Below, one piece after another: positions 31,145 through 40,820 of a stretch of DNA of 64,000 nucleotides (its first letter is position 1; each line of letters begins with the position of its first letter). The stretch lies in assembly GCA_024195585.1 (NCBI GenBank), contig SWBL01000026.1, positions 62,001 to 126,000 of the forward strand, read 5' to 3'. Both the position numbers and the translations under genes were made by a program. The notes under the pieces are model-generated. The model did no database searches and was not told the origin of the DNA. It worked only from the letters and a program-made list of their open reading frames with translations. This DNA comes from Aureobasidium sp. EXF-3400 (Eukaryota > Ascomycota > Dothideomycetes > Dothideales > Saccotheciaceae).

Positions 31145-33322
31145 TCATGACTTCCCAGCCAACTCAACAACCCTCTGCGCAGCCTCATGGAACCCATCAA
31201 AAGCCTCAAGCGGCAACCCACTCTCCGCAATCTTCTTCTGACCCACCTCCTCATTCGTACCTCTCAATCTCACCACCACCGGTTTGCCCTGCATATCCAC
31301 TTTTTCAAAAGCCATAATCACACCATCAGCGATCATACCACAATCTGTCAACCCACCAAAGATATTCACAAAAATGACTTTGACGCGAGGATCTCTCAGG
31401 ATGAGCTCGAACGACGTCTTCACAGTTTCAGAGGTTGCTTTGCCACCGGTGTCGAGGAAATTGGCACATTTGCCGTTGTGGGGTGGGAGAGCGAGGGCAT
31501 CGACTGTGTTCATGGCTAGGCCTGCTCCGTTGACTAAGGTGCCGATGTTTGCGGTATCGTCGTCGGAGTTGAGCTTAACGAAGACAATGCCTGATTTCTC
31601 GGCTTCGACTTCGACAGCAGGCTCTTGGGATACATCGCGGAGGGCGTGTATTTCGGGATGCCTTTTGTTGGATTTGAATGCAGCATCGTCATAGAATAGT
31701 TGGGGATGTGAGAGGTTCAGGGAGCCTGAAGAAGAGATCGAGAGGTTGACGGTCAGACTCACGGCTTCTTGCTCGCGATACAGGTCTGCGAGACGGGATA
31801 TGAGTTTTGCAGTCTGTGCGTGAGCGGCAGGTGGTGCGGCGTCAAGTTGGAGATGCTGGATGGTAGCCATGATGGTTTCCTGATCTGGACCTTCAAGGTA
31901 AGAGTAAGAAAAGCGACGCAGCCGATGGTGAAGCTTGCGAGGGTTTGTAGATGGGGAAGCAATGATGCAAGGAGATCTACTAGAGCGATCGACCGAGATG
32001 CTCAAGTACACGCTGTCTGCATCGTTTGGTGTTTCTTCTGAGATGTTGAAGCCTTCCAAGGATTTTTCGAGGTGATCTACGGCCTTCTGGTCGCGAAGAT
32101 GCAAGTTCCTCTGTTGGTTTGGGTTGAACTTGGAAGTTTGCGAGGCAATCGTTGGCCGCACTTGCCTCATCGTGTGCATGCCTCTTCGCTGATTAGCGGC
32201 CGCGGGTTGTTGGATCTTGCTCAGGTCCTTTCCAGCTTGCTTCAACAAGCTCTTCATGACATTACCGAACTTCTCAGGATGCTCAACCATAGTGACGCCT
32301 GCGTCCTGCAGAATCTTGTACTTCTCCTCAGCAGTAGGCTCACCAACACCAGCCCAAGCGCCTGCATGTCCCATCACTCGACCAGAGGGCGCCATTCGAC
32401 CTCCGACGACAGCAGCTATGGGTCTTGGACATCTCGTCAGTATTGCACGATCAAAGGATAAACTGAGAGACTCACTTTGGGTTCTTTACGCGGCGGTAAT
32501 AGTCCTTGATCCAGTCGGCTGCCTCCAGCTCAGCAGTTCCACCTACTTCACCAACAAGCACTATGGCTTCAGTGTCATTATCGGTCTCAAAGACTCGCAA
32601 AGCATCGACGAAGTTTGTGCCTGCTACGACATCGCCTCCCATACCGATACACAGACTCTGACCGAGTCCAGCACGAGTAATCGAAGCTACTGTCTCGTAA
32701 CTCAGAGTGCCTGACTTGGCTACGATTCCGACGTGGCCAGGAGAGAATGTGGGTAGTGGTTGAAAGCCTATTCTACAATTGCCGATCGCTGATATGATGC
32801 CTGGAGCATTTGCACCGACCAGTCGACTCTTTGATTGTGTTTTCAAGATTGACATAATCTGGTTATCGTCAGCGGGCCTTCTTCTTAGTCTCAAATGTCG
32901 CTTCATACTCGTAGGATATCGTGAAGAGGTATGTGTTCGGCTACTGCAACGATCAGAGGTATCTCTGCCTCAATGGCTTCCTCGATAGCCTTGCCTGCAT
33001 GAGGAGCAGCCACATAGATTGCAGTGGCATCCGGTTTCAAGTGTTCCTTTGCCTCTCTGACAGTTGGCAAGACTGGCAGGCCTAAATGTTCTCCGCTGCC
33101 TCCTGGTTTTACGCCGCCAACAATGTTGGTGCCATACTCGAGTGATTCCTTGGCGTTTTGTGTCGCGACCTTTCCGGTAAATCCTTGGTATAGGACTCTG
33201 GTATGTTTTCCGATTTTCAAATTCTGGACTGTATCCTCGTAAGAACATCTGGCTACCGAGGTGGAGAATCCCCTTGTTCTTGCTAATCTCGAGAGGTCTC
33301 GAGTCAAACGAGGCACATACAT
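31145..33322 (-). CDS. Fused succinyl-CoA-ligase-like protein (alpha subunit plus C-terminal beta domain)
   Basis: Three exons: 32909-33322, 32476-32858, 31145-32423; introns of 50 and 52 bp; 691 aa. Residues 1-20 resemble a mitochondrial presequence. Residues about 27-150 are the alpha CoA-binding fold (TRVLYQGFTGKVATQNAKES; VAVAEHIPLHDILRIM), then the ligase part (NAPGIISAIGNCRIGF; GIVAKSGTLSYE). The join gives KNPKPIAAVVGGRMAPSG, leading to RVMGHAGAW with the phosphohistidine His285. After a linker, a beta-subunit C-terminal domain follows (NGAGLAMNTVDAL; CANFLDTGGKATSETV; VNIFGGLTDCGMIADG). The ATP-grasp half of beta is reduced: about 370-560 is only weakly similar. The normal enzyme makes succinate and ATP/GTP from succinyl-CoA; whether this fusion does is unknown. 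Confidence 0.85.
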
Positions 33323-33928
33323 CTTGGGCTTCTGCCTAGCGACACGCGTTCAGTAGCAACTAGATCGAGCCGCGAAGGGGGACGTCGTTATATGAAGCAT
33401 CGGCACGATGAGGTGGAGTATCGGCATCAGGTAGATCTGCCCGGCCGAGGCCGGAGGGAACGAGGAACTGAGTTCATATCTCAAATACCAGATCTAACGT
33501 GTACTGGTTGACTTTGTCTCCTGAACATGTCAAGACCTCGAGATGACCAGAAGCACTGGTCCGATCTCGCAGCTGCTTTACGATACGAGGTCTTTTCTCA
33601 AGCAGAATGCTTCTACATAACGAGAGTACCTAGATGGTGGTTGTGTCAGAGGTGATGTCAGCAATGCCAAGACTCCAGGATCCCCGCAAAAACGTGGGGT
33701 TTGGATTTGGTTCGCGATTTCTCACTTTCCGACTTGCGGTTCGAGTCGCGCGTCACTGGTATACCATTTTTTGTCACTCGACTCGGAAAAATAATTTCAC
33801 TTCACCTCCTTACTGTTTGCTACAATCTTCAGTTGCTCTCGTGCTCAGTTTTGATCTACCGTCCATATATACCTAGCTTCGCTTCCCTTACAACATCTTT
33901 GTTCCTCGTCACACCAACAAAATCCATC
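33323..33928. promoter_or_regulatory. Divergent intergenic region
   Basis: 606 bp between head-to-head starts. Contains a TATATA box for the right-hand gene. Confidence 0.5.
33866..33871 (+). promoter_or_regulatory. TATA-like element
   Basis: TATATA about 60 bp upstream of the ATG at 33929. Confidence 0.4.
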
Positions 33929-34735
33929 ATGGCAAACTCTCAGTCCGAACTTTCGCAGAAGATGGGCAATATGTCAGTCGGTGGTAAACGCCACGTCGAT
34001 GCCCCTCGTTACACACCTCCGCACCGAAAGTACGCCCAAGCCAACAAGACTGTCGAGACGAGCACGACTGCACCAGCGAAGGACACAAACAAGCCATCAA
34101 CACCCACTACTGAGAAGTCTACCTCTTCCATTGCCGCCACTTCTACAGGATCAGAGGTCACGACGGAGACTAAGAGCACATCCACTGCCCCATCAGTAGC
34201 TACAACGGACGGAGATGCAGAGTCGGAACCCATACTCAAGCCAGCCACAAGAAGCACGGCTCCTCACCACAAACACAACAAGCCTGTTTCCAAAGTTGCA
34301 GACTCCTGGGATGAAGAGGCATCTTCAGAGCCAGGGCCTTCGATCACAACCAGCACAACCGCCAAATCAACTCCAGATACCGCCCCAGTTCCCAAGTCGA
34401 ACTATCTACCACCGCATTTGAAATACCGCTCAGCCGCTCCATCCCCTCCCAGTCGCAGCCTCACTCCACCATCTCGCAGCACCACTCCCTCATCGAGCAC
34501 CACACCCTCCTCGAGTGTCTCCTCCGAGCGCCGCCCCGAGAAGACAAATGCTGTAGCCCATCGCCTAATTGCTGGAGCTCTGGGCGTCAAGGTGCCTAGA
34601 AGAACAGAAGAACAGAGAGCCTACGACAAGGCCATGAGGGAGCAGGAGAAGAGGAAGAGAGACCAGGAGAGAGAAGCTAAGAAGAAGGCAGAGGAGGATG
34701 CCGCAAAGGCCAAGGCTGCTATCTGGGACGATTGA
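33929..34735 (+). CDS. Disordered protein with two PPH(L/R)KY motifs
   Basis: Single exon, 268 aa, ATG at 33929. Begins MANSQSELSQKMGNMSVGGK, then APRYTPPHRKYAQ at about 27-39. A second, similar motif SNYLPPHLKYRSA lies at about 154-166. Between them is a Thr/Ser/Pro-rich disordered stretch with VADSWDEEASSE. The C-terminal third is ordered (AHRLIAGALGVKVPRRTEEQ) and ends in a charged coiled coil (KRKRDQEREAKKKAEEDAAK) with a terminal AIWDD. The motifs resemble the YVPPHLR element of Ded1/DDX3 helicases. That suggests a link to translation or mRNA granules, but the resemblance is short. No enzymatic domain. Confidence 0.75.
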   Translation: MANSQSELSQKMGNMSVGGKRHVDAPRYTPPHRKYAQANKTVETSTTAPAKDTNKPSTPTTEKSTSSIAATSTGSEVTTETKSTSTAPSVATTDGDAESEPILKPATRSTAPHHKHNKPVSKVADSWDEEASSEPGPSITTSTTAKSTPDTAPVPKSNYLPPHLKYRSAAPSPPSRSLTPPSRSTTPSSSTTPSSSVSSERRPEKTNAVAHRLIAGALGVKVPRRTEEQRAYDKAMREQEKRKRDQEREAKKKAEEDAAKAKAAIWDD

Positions 34736-35447
34736 AGCAGACACGAAGAAGCACGGACGAAAAGACCACAAGGAGGCATAGATAGACTTGGCGAGACTCG
34801 GGCTTGAGATACTCGTGGTTATGGCAGGGTGGAACACGAGGAACTCTTGGGCTCATTGGCGATACTTGAGCTGCATGAAGCGCAGATCTGAAGCGAGGGA
34901 GCGCATACGGGCATTGCATGGCGAGGGTCCCGCATCGAGAGCATAGAGAGAAGAGGCTGTAACATCAGGACGTGACCACCGGGACGTAACGTAGTCCACA
35001 TCAGCTCGAAGCAGAGGGCAGATAGGCAGCTTATCAGGCAAGCAGCGTGAGGACAAAAGGCATAGGAAAGGATACATCAGGAAACCTCAATAAAGCGAGC
35101 ATACACATGGAGCAATGGGACTCGACGACTTCAATGACAAAACAACTCTCTTTTGTGACGGTGTGTTCGTCTGTGGAAACTGTTCGTGTAAAAAGAATAA
35201 GATACGGGGCAAGAGTGCAAAGCAACATGGTGCATGCTGTCTGTCGGCAGAAAAGCAGTCGTGAAAAGCGTGTACCCCGATTTGGATTGCTTTAGACAAT
35301 CCCGCTGTGTCGATTATTATTTCCGGCTTGGGCACAAAGGCCAAATTGCACTTCTAGGGTGCAGTAATTCTTTCCTTCCTTTGTCCTTGCTCTTGGTCGC
35401 ATCTTCAAAGGATATCGAGTGTTGTGGTTCGTAGCGTAAGGGGGTTA
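34736..35447. other. Convergent intergenic region
   Basis: 712 bp between the 33929 gene and SUMO stops. Purine-rich start; no gene seen. Confidence 0.5.
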
Positions 35448-35801
35448 TCAGCAGCCACCGATTTGCTCCTGGTAGACCTCGAGGGTGTCGCCGTCTTGCA
35501 TATCGAGCTGAGATGAAATGTGTTAGTCGAGAGATTGGGAACAAGAACGCGAGCGATGGCGCGAAGGACCGAGGCTACTCACAGTCTCTGGGTTGTCGGT
35601 GGGGTTGACTCTTTGACCGTCGAAGAGGAATCGCACACTGGTAGGGGCTTTGCCTTGACGCTCGCAGAAGGCATCCATGAGCTTCTTCAGCTGGGTGGTG
35701 CGCTTGATCTTGAAATAGACTTCGTTGTTGTTGTCGGTCACCTTAATGTTCAGGTGCTCGCCGCCCTCGGGCTTCTGCGGGGGTGATCCAGTGTCGGACA
35801 T
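35448..35801 (-). CDS. SMT3: SUMO (ubiquitin-like modifier Smt3)
   Basis: Two exons: 35583-35801 and 35448-35507; 75-bp intron; 92 aa. Compact SUMO fold: HLNIKVTDNNNEVYFKIKRT, QLKKLMDAFCERQGK, VRFLFDGQRVNPTDNPETLD, ending DTLEVYQEQIGGC. Gly90-Gly91 is the conjugation site; a single Cys92 must be removed by a Ulp protease before use. The short N-terminal tail lacks an obvious Lys in a psi-K-x-E context, so chain formation through it is not evident. Conjugated to nuclear proteins through the Aos1-Uba2 and Ubc9 pathway. Two other genes in the window (48088-48984, 59908-61733) encode SUMO-interacting-like motifs. Confidence 0.96.
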
Positions 35802-36354
35802 TTTGTGCTGTTCTGTCGTGGAACGGTGGTGTTAGATGGGTCTGTTGTGGAGAGGTTGAGGGTGAGATGTAGGAGGGAGAAAGTACCTTACGAAGGTGGG
35901 TCTTTGCTGTTGCAGTCGTCGTCGGCTCACGTGGTGGCGCGGGTCGAAAGTGCTGAGTTGATCGTTGAAAGCTGAATGAGGCTGCGATGCGGTAGTGAGT
36001 TTGGCGTTCGGGAAGAGAAGAGAGTTGTTGGAGATATGGAATACCTGATGGATCTACGTGACGTGAGTGAGGAAGCTGTGAGACACTTGAGCAGCAGAAA
36101 ATGGAAAAGGCAGCAGTGACGCCAGTTCGCGCTCAGTCGAAGAAGGCACGCGGGGTCTTTTGTGAGAGGCGCTTTCCTCAAAAGTCCAACACCACTGAAG
36201 CGTCTAGAAATTGCATACAACACGAATACAAGGATTCACCGTGTCACAGAAGTTGCCAGAACTGTTCCTCGACTCTTTCACACTCTCTGTTCCTTCGTTC
36301 ATTCACTTTCACATCTGATACCTCGAGGCTCTCGTGACAGCCTCACTTGCAATT
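35802..36354. promoter_or_regulatory. Divergent intergenic region, SMT3 / CMC4
   Basis: 553 bp between head-to-head starts. A purine-to-pyrimidine switch lies around 36080-36300. No clear TATA box. Confidence 0.5.
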
Positions 36355-36852
36355 ATGGTATGTATGGTATGAGGTCATGACAAAGACTCTTTGTAGTCCA
36401 ATCGTCAGAGGATATCGAGACTGACTATAACTTGTAGGGTATGGAGCAGGATCTCAAGACTGACCCTCCGTGTCATCCTCGCGCATGTGCGATTCAAGGT
36501 AGGAGGATTGGTGTGAATTCTCACTCCGAGACAGCCTGTTCACATGGCGGCAGATTGCATACAGAAGAACGGCTTCGACGAAAGCAAATGCCAGAAGCAG
36601 GTGTGTCTCCGGACCTCAATTCATGCATATATGAACGACACTGATCGCACGCAGATTGATGCTTTGTACGAATGCTGCAATGCCTTCTATGAGAAGAACG
36701 GTGATAGCGCGTCAACCTTGAGCTGTCCCAAAGCTGGGCTTCTGAGGTAAGAGCAGTTCACACAAAGTCCGCTTTCACAAGATTCTCTGTTGCTGACATG
36801 CTCTGCGCTCATCAGACTGAAGATGAAACAACGCGCGCAAGGCATCAAATGA
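36355..36852 (+). CDS. CMC4: Cmc4, twin Cx9C mitochondrial intermembrane-space protein
   Basis: Five coding exons: 36355-36357 (only the ATG), 36438-36498, 36554-36600, 36655-36746, 36816-36852; introns of 80, 55, 54 and 69 bp; 79 aa. The assembled protein starts MGMEQDLKTDPPCHPRACAI and continues DCIQKNGFDESKCQKQ, IDALYECCNAFYEKNGD, SCPKAGLLRLKMKQRAQGIK. Two Cx9C spacings are exact: C-HPRACAIQD-C and C-QKQIDALYE-C. Cmc4 is imported through the Mia40 relay, which oxidises these pairs. If the first intron is wrong, translation would start two codons later at the ATG at 36441. The last exon is supported by the family's LLRLKMKQR ending. Confidence 0.88.
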
Positions 36853-37525
36853 ACCACAGCGGTGCGCCTGTAATCACACAACTCACGCAAAAATGTATGT
36901 GTACTAGAATAGAGATTTCACACCCGTGTCCATGCTGCATTCCCATCTCTCCCCGAAAGAAGATAGATACAATTAGACAGAAGGCGTATTTGATTCTGCG
37001 ACCACCGTAGCACGCTAGAGAGGCCTCAAGGACCTGTACAAACATTAAAACGTCGTACCGAGACTCTAAGGGTGGGCGACTGACATTGTTGATGGAGGAA
37101 GAGGGTCTGGGTTTGAAAGGTTTTTATACATCGCGAGTGGTCTGTGCGTCACTGGCTTCGACGCGATGTTGGCCGTACTACCCTGTCACCACACTCGACA
37201 AAAGATATCGACGTGTACAATCGCTTGATCCAGCTCCTAACTACATCAGGAACTGACAGGCATGGCTCAGTATTTGTTCAAATCCTTTAGACATAACTTG
37301 GTGCCATCGCGGAGCACCCGCAGTGGAGGACTAAGATTCCGACTGTTAAATGAAGCTGTGTCAAAAAGGCGAGTAGCAACGTCAAGCTTTCTGGCACGAA
37401 GTATCCACTACTCTCGCAAGAACACATATCAAGATAACAACTATCAAGTTTCTGGAACCGTCAACAGGACTTCTAAATTACACATACACACCACTGACAA
37501 ACTTACCACTCCACGAAAAACGATC
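36853..37525. other. Intergenic region, CMC4 / nucleoside hydrolase
   Basis: 673 bp. The last 264 bp (from an ATG at 37262) are open in frame with the nucleoside hydrolase and could encode a targeting extension; see findings. Confidence 0.5.
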
Positions 37526-39114
37526 ATGGCACCCAAGCAAAAGATCATTATCGACACCGACCCAGTATGTCACCATATCCACCGCTCCAACTGTCAACAT
37601 CCTGGCCAACACATATTGTAGGGTGTCGATGATATCCTGGCTATGCTCCTAGCTTTCAGCGCTACACCTGAGGAGATTGAAGTTCTCCTGATCTCTCTGA
37701 CATTTGGCAACATTGATGTCCAGAACTGTCTCCGAAACGCAGTCTCGTTATTCCACCACATCGAAAGGGAGATTGAGTGGAGAAGCAAGTCCGGATTGAA
37801 CCTAGGTTTTGATACTCTGAGAGCTTCGAAGCCTCTTGTCGCCGTTGGTGCTGAAGAGCCTTTGGCAGAGCAGCTCATGATGGCCGACTTCTTCCGTAAG
37901 CGTCCTGGAGAGCCTGTGGGAGAAATGTACTGATCTGCATAGACGGCACTGATGGTCTCGGTGGCATTCACTCCAGCGTACGTGTTAATATCATTCAGAC
38001 TGAGAGGAGATTGAGACAGCTGACATGAGTAAAGCACCCTCATCTGACCCCTCAGGAGACCTGGAAGAAGCTCTTTGACGCAGCTGGCGGAGCACCTCTC
38101 TCACCAGAAGCTACCAATACATCCCAGCAAGTCCGCGAGGCCTCCATGTTCGAGCCTTCTCAGCGTCGGTCTCATGAAGAGATTCTGCGTCTACTGAGGG
38201 AGAATGAGCCTGACACCATTACCATTGTTGCGATCGGACCTCTGACCAACTTGGCCATCGCTGCAGCTCAGGACCCCGAGACATTCTTGCGTGTCAAAGA
38301 AGTCGTCGTGATGGGAAACACAATCAACGAGCCAGGAAATGTACGCCAGTCCCCTCCCCCTATCTACCCACCCGTCTCAATCACAGAGCCACCATTTCGC
38401 CTCATAAAGGCTCCACAAACACCTTTGCGCACAAGTCTAAACATTCGTAATCAGGTAACTCCAGTGGCTGAGTTCAACACATATGCCGACAGCATCGCCA
38501 CAGCTCGTGTGTATGCGCTTACTTCGCCTTCTCCAAACTCGACCGTTCCTCCTTCGCCGCCTGCACTGCCTGGTTCACAGTCACTGCCTCACTTGGCACC
38601 CTATCCATCAAAGCTTTCGAGACAGCTCAAGCTTACGGTGTTCCCCCTTGACATTACGACTCCGCATAAGATCACCAGGGGTCAAGTCAAACAGACCATT
38701 CAGCCCTTGATCAAGGCTGGGTCACCCTTGGCAGAATGGACCGCAGCATTCCTGAACTCGACATTTGAAAAAGTTGAATCGTTAATGGAGGGTGTTTCTG
38801 GTGATAGTGTTGGTCTTGAACTGCACGATCCTCTGTGTATCTGGTACGCACTCACTCACGACGATGCGGGATGGAAGATCAAGAAGGACGAGGATATTAG
38901 AATCGAGACGACCGGTCAATGGACACGGGGTATGACGGTAGTTGACAGACGTGGCAGAAAGAAGCGCGCTGCGGACGACAGCGAGGGTGAGATTCCTGGT
39001 GATGCAGGCAACTGGCTCAGCCCCAATGCGGGCAACCGAGTGGGAAGATGTGTCCAGTCGCCCGGTGTTGACCTCTTCGCGCCGTATTTGCTACGCAGAG
39101 TATTTGACGCATGA
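37526..39114 (+). CDS. URH1: Inosine/uridine-preferring nucleoside hydrolase
   Basis: Five exons: 37526-37564, 37622-37895, 37943-37977, 38035-38340, 38455-39114; introns of 57, 47, 57 and 114 bp; 437 aa. The first join creates the Ca2+-binding signature IIIDTDPGVDDILAM. Later blocks are GTDGLGGIHSSHPHL, TITIVAIGPLTNLAIAAA, EVVVMGNTINEPGN, VTPVAEFNTYADSIATARV and LELHDPLCIWYAL. It hydrolyses ribonucleosides to base and ribose in pyrimidine or purine salvage. The 114-bp fourth intron has no stop and is a multiple of 3. An in-frame upstream ATG at 37262 would add 88 residues. The C-terminus carries a charged insertion (RRGRKKRAADDSEGEIPG). Confidence 0.9.
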
Positions 39115-40820
39115 TGATGGACAGGGCTGATACTTAGCCGGCCGCAGTCTTTAGATAAGCTCATAGCAATTCCACCGATCGCTTCCTGACGGAGCGAGAC
39201 ACGGATACCGGCCGGTCGTTGTCGCGATCAGTTGCCAATTGTCACAAAGTAGACCACACTTGACTATGGTGTACGACGGATGCGCAGAAACCGAAGCAAT
39301 CGCTGACCTCAGTCTGAGGTACTCTGTCGTGTGTCTGATGTCCTTGGCGGGGGCTGTGTGCGTTGATGCCAATGGCTCGGCATATCAAAGCTTCAAAAAG
39401 CATGTCCTCTTCAAGAAGGTCGACGATGAGGGAGATATGGTCATCAAGCCTGTGCAATATTGGATCGGAGGCGGTAATCAGTCTTGATCGATGATAGGGA
39501 GTTGTGCGCAAGAATACACAAAAATCAAAATTCAAGGTGTATCAAGGTACAATATGAAGCTCATGCTTGATTCGTGAAAGCCAGGCCGCCGAAGCAACAT
39601 AAAGAGAAGAAAAGATTGGTCGAGAGAGTCGCACCAAAGCGCCACCGCTGTTTTGCTGATAGCCATGGCATCACAACAAGAAACAATCTATCAGATCTGT
39701 TCGGGTGCAGAGTGTTGAAATGAGAGTGTTTGTGCGTTGAATGATAGGGGACCAAGGCTTCGGTTGTTGCAATCTATCGTTTACCTTAGGCCCAAGGGCC
39801 ATGTCGCGTTTGCTTGAGGGAACAGTTATTGCCGCATGTCGCGGACTCGATTGAGCACTCTAGGTCGTGCAAACGCTGTGTGGATGCGCAAGAGCTGCAG
39901 AGGGAGAAGGTAGGTTGCATAAAGAGAGTAGAGCCTGAGCAAGAGTCAGGCGTAACGGCCAATGGAAGCGCCGATGAGGGTTCTTTGACAGGGGGCCGAG
40001 GCGGGAAGGGGACGATCAAGAAGCCTCACGCTAGTGCTTGCATCTTTGGGGCAGTGCTCTTGGCGTACACCGCCAACACCACCACCATGCGACAAGAAGG
40101 ACCAGAGGAGAAAGGTAGTTAGCTAGAGAGCTGCGTCTTCTGACAGCTGCTTGCTGCCTTTCTTTGTCCGGCGGCAGTCATACTGAAGACCTTGTTTTGC
40201 AGAACGATTGATCTCTGATTCTGCTTCTTTCTCATTTGCACACTTCCAGCTGTAAAGCTGTAACCGGAACAAGCAGTCGCATATCCTCGCGAAACCAACC
40301 ATTTGACTCAGCACAGCCTGCACTTCGCCGCAGTGCCCAGATATCTCTCTTATACGAACAAACCCACAGCTAGCCAGCCGCTGAAGACGAGCGTTGACAA
40401 GACTGATAGTAGTCCGCAACGGGTACTGTCTATATGGTAAAGTGTAATAAAGCCTCTTTCCACATTCTTGCCCAGCATAGCAACCAGCAGAGCGAGTCCA
40501 AGAAATTCTTGGCTCTTGACATTTATCACTGCGCCCCCCTGCTGTCTGACATTTGTATACGGGCGAAGTCATGTCGGTTTGCTGATGCTCCTGTCATGTG
40601 CCTAGTATCATTGAGCATTTACCATCCCTAAACGACATCACCGGCTCTCACTGCCTCCGTTACGGCCTCGACTTGCGCTCCCACGCCGTAGCACAGCCTC
40701 TTGTTTCGCCTCATCCCAGTACATCAAAGGTCAAGCCACACCTGCGAATGACCATTGTTCACTCATCCTCGACCTAATCACAACGTTCTGCATTCCTGCG
40801 GCGCAACACCAGCCACAGCC
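39115..40820. other. 1.7 kb intergenic region
   Basis: No gene supported. The 40600-40820 part is CA- and CT-rich, as expected of the ATPase leader. A 73-codon ATG ORF near 39266 has no recognisable features. Confidence 0.5.
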
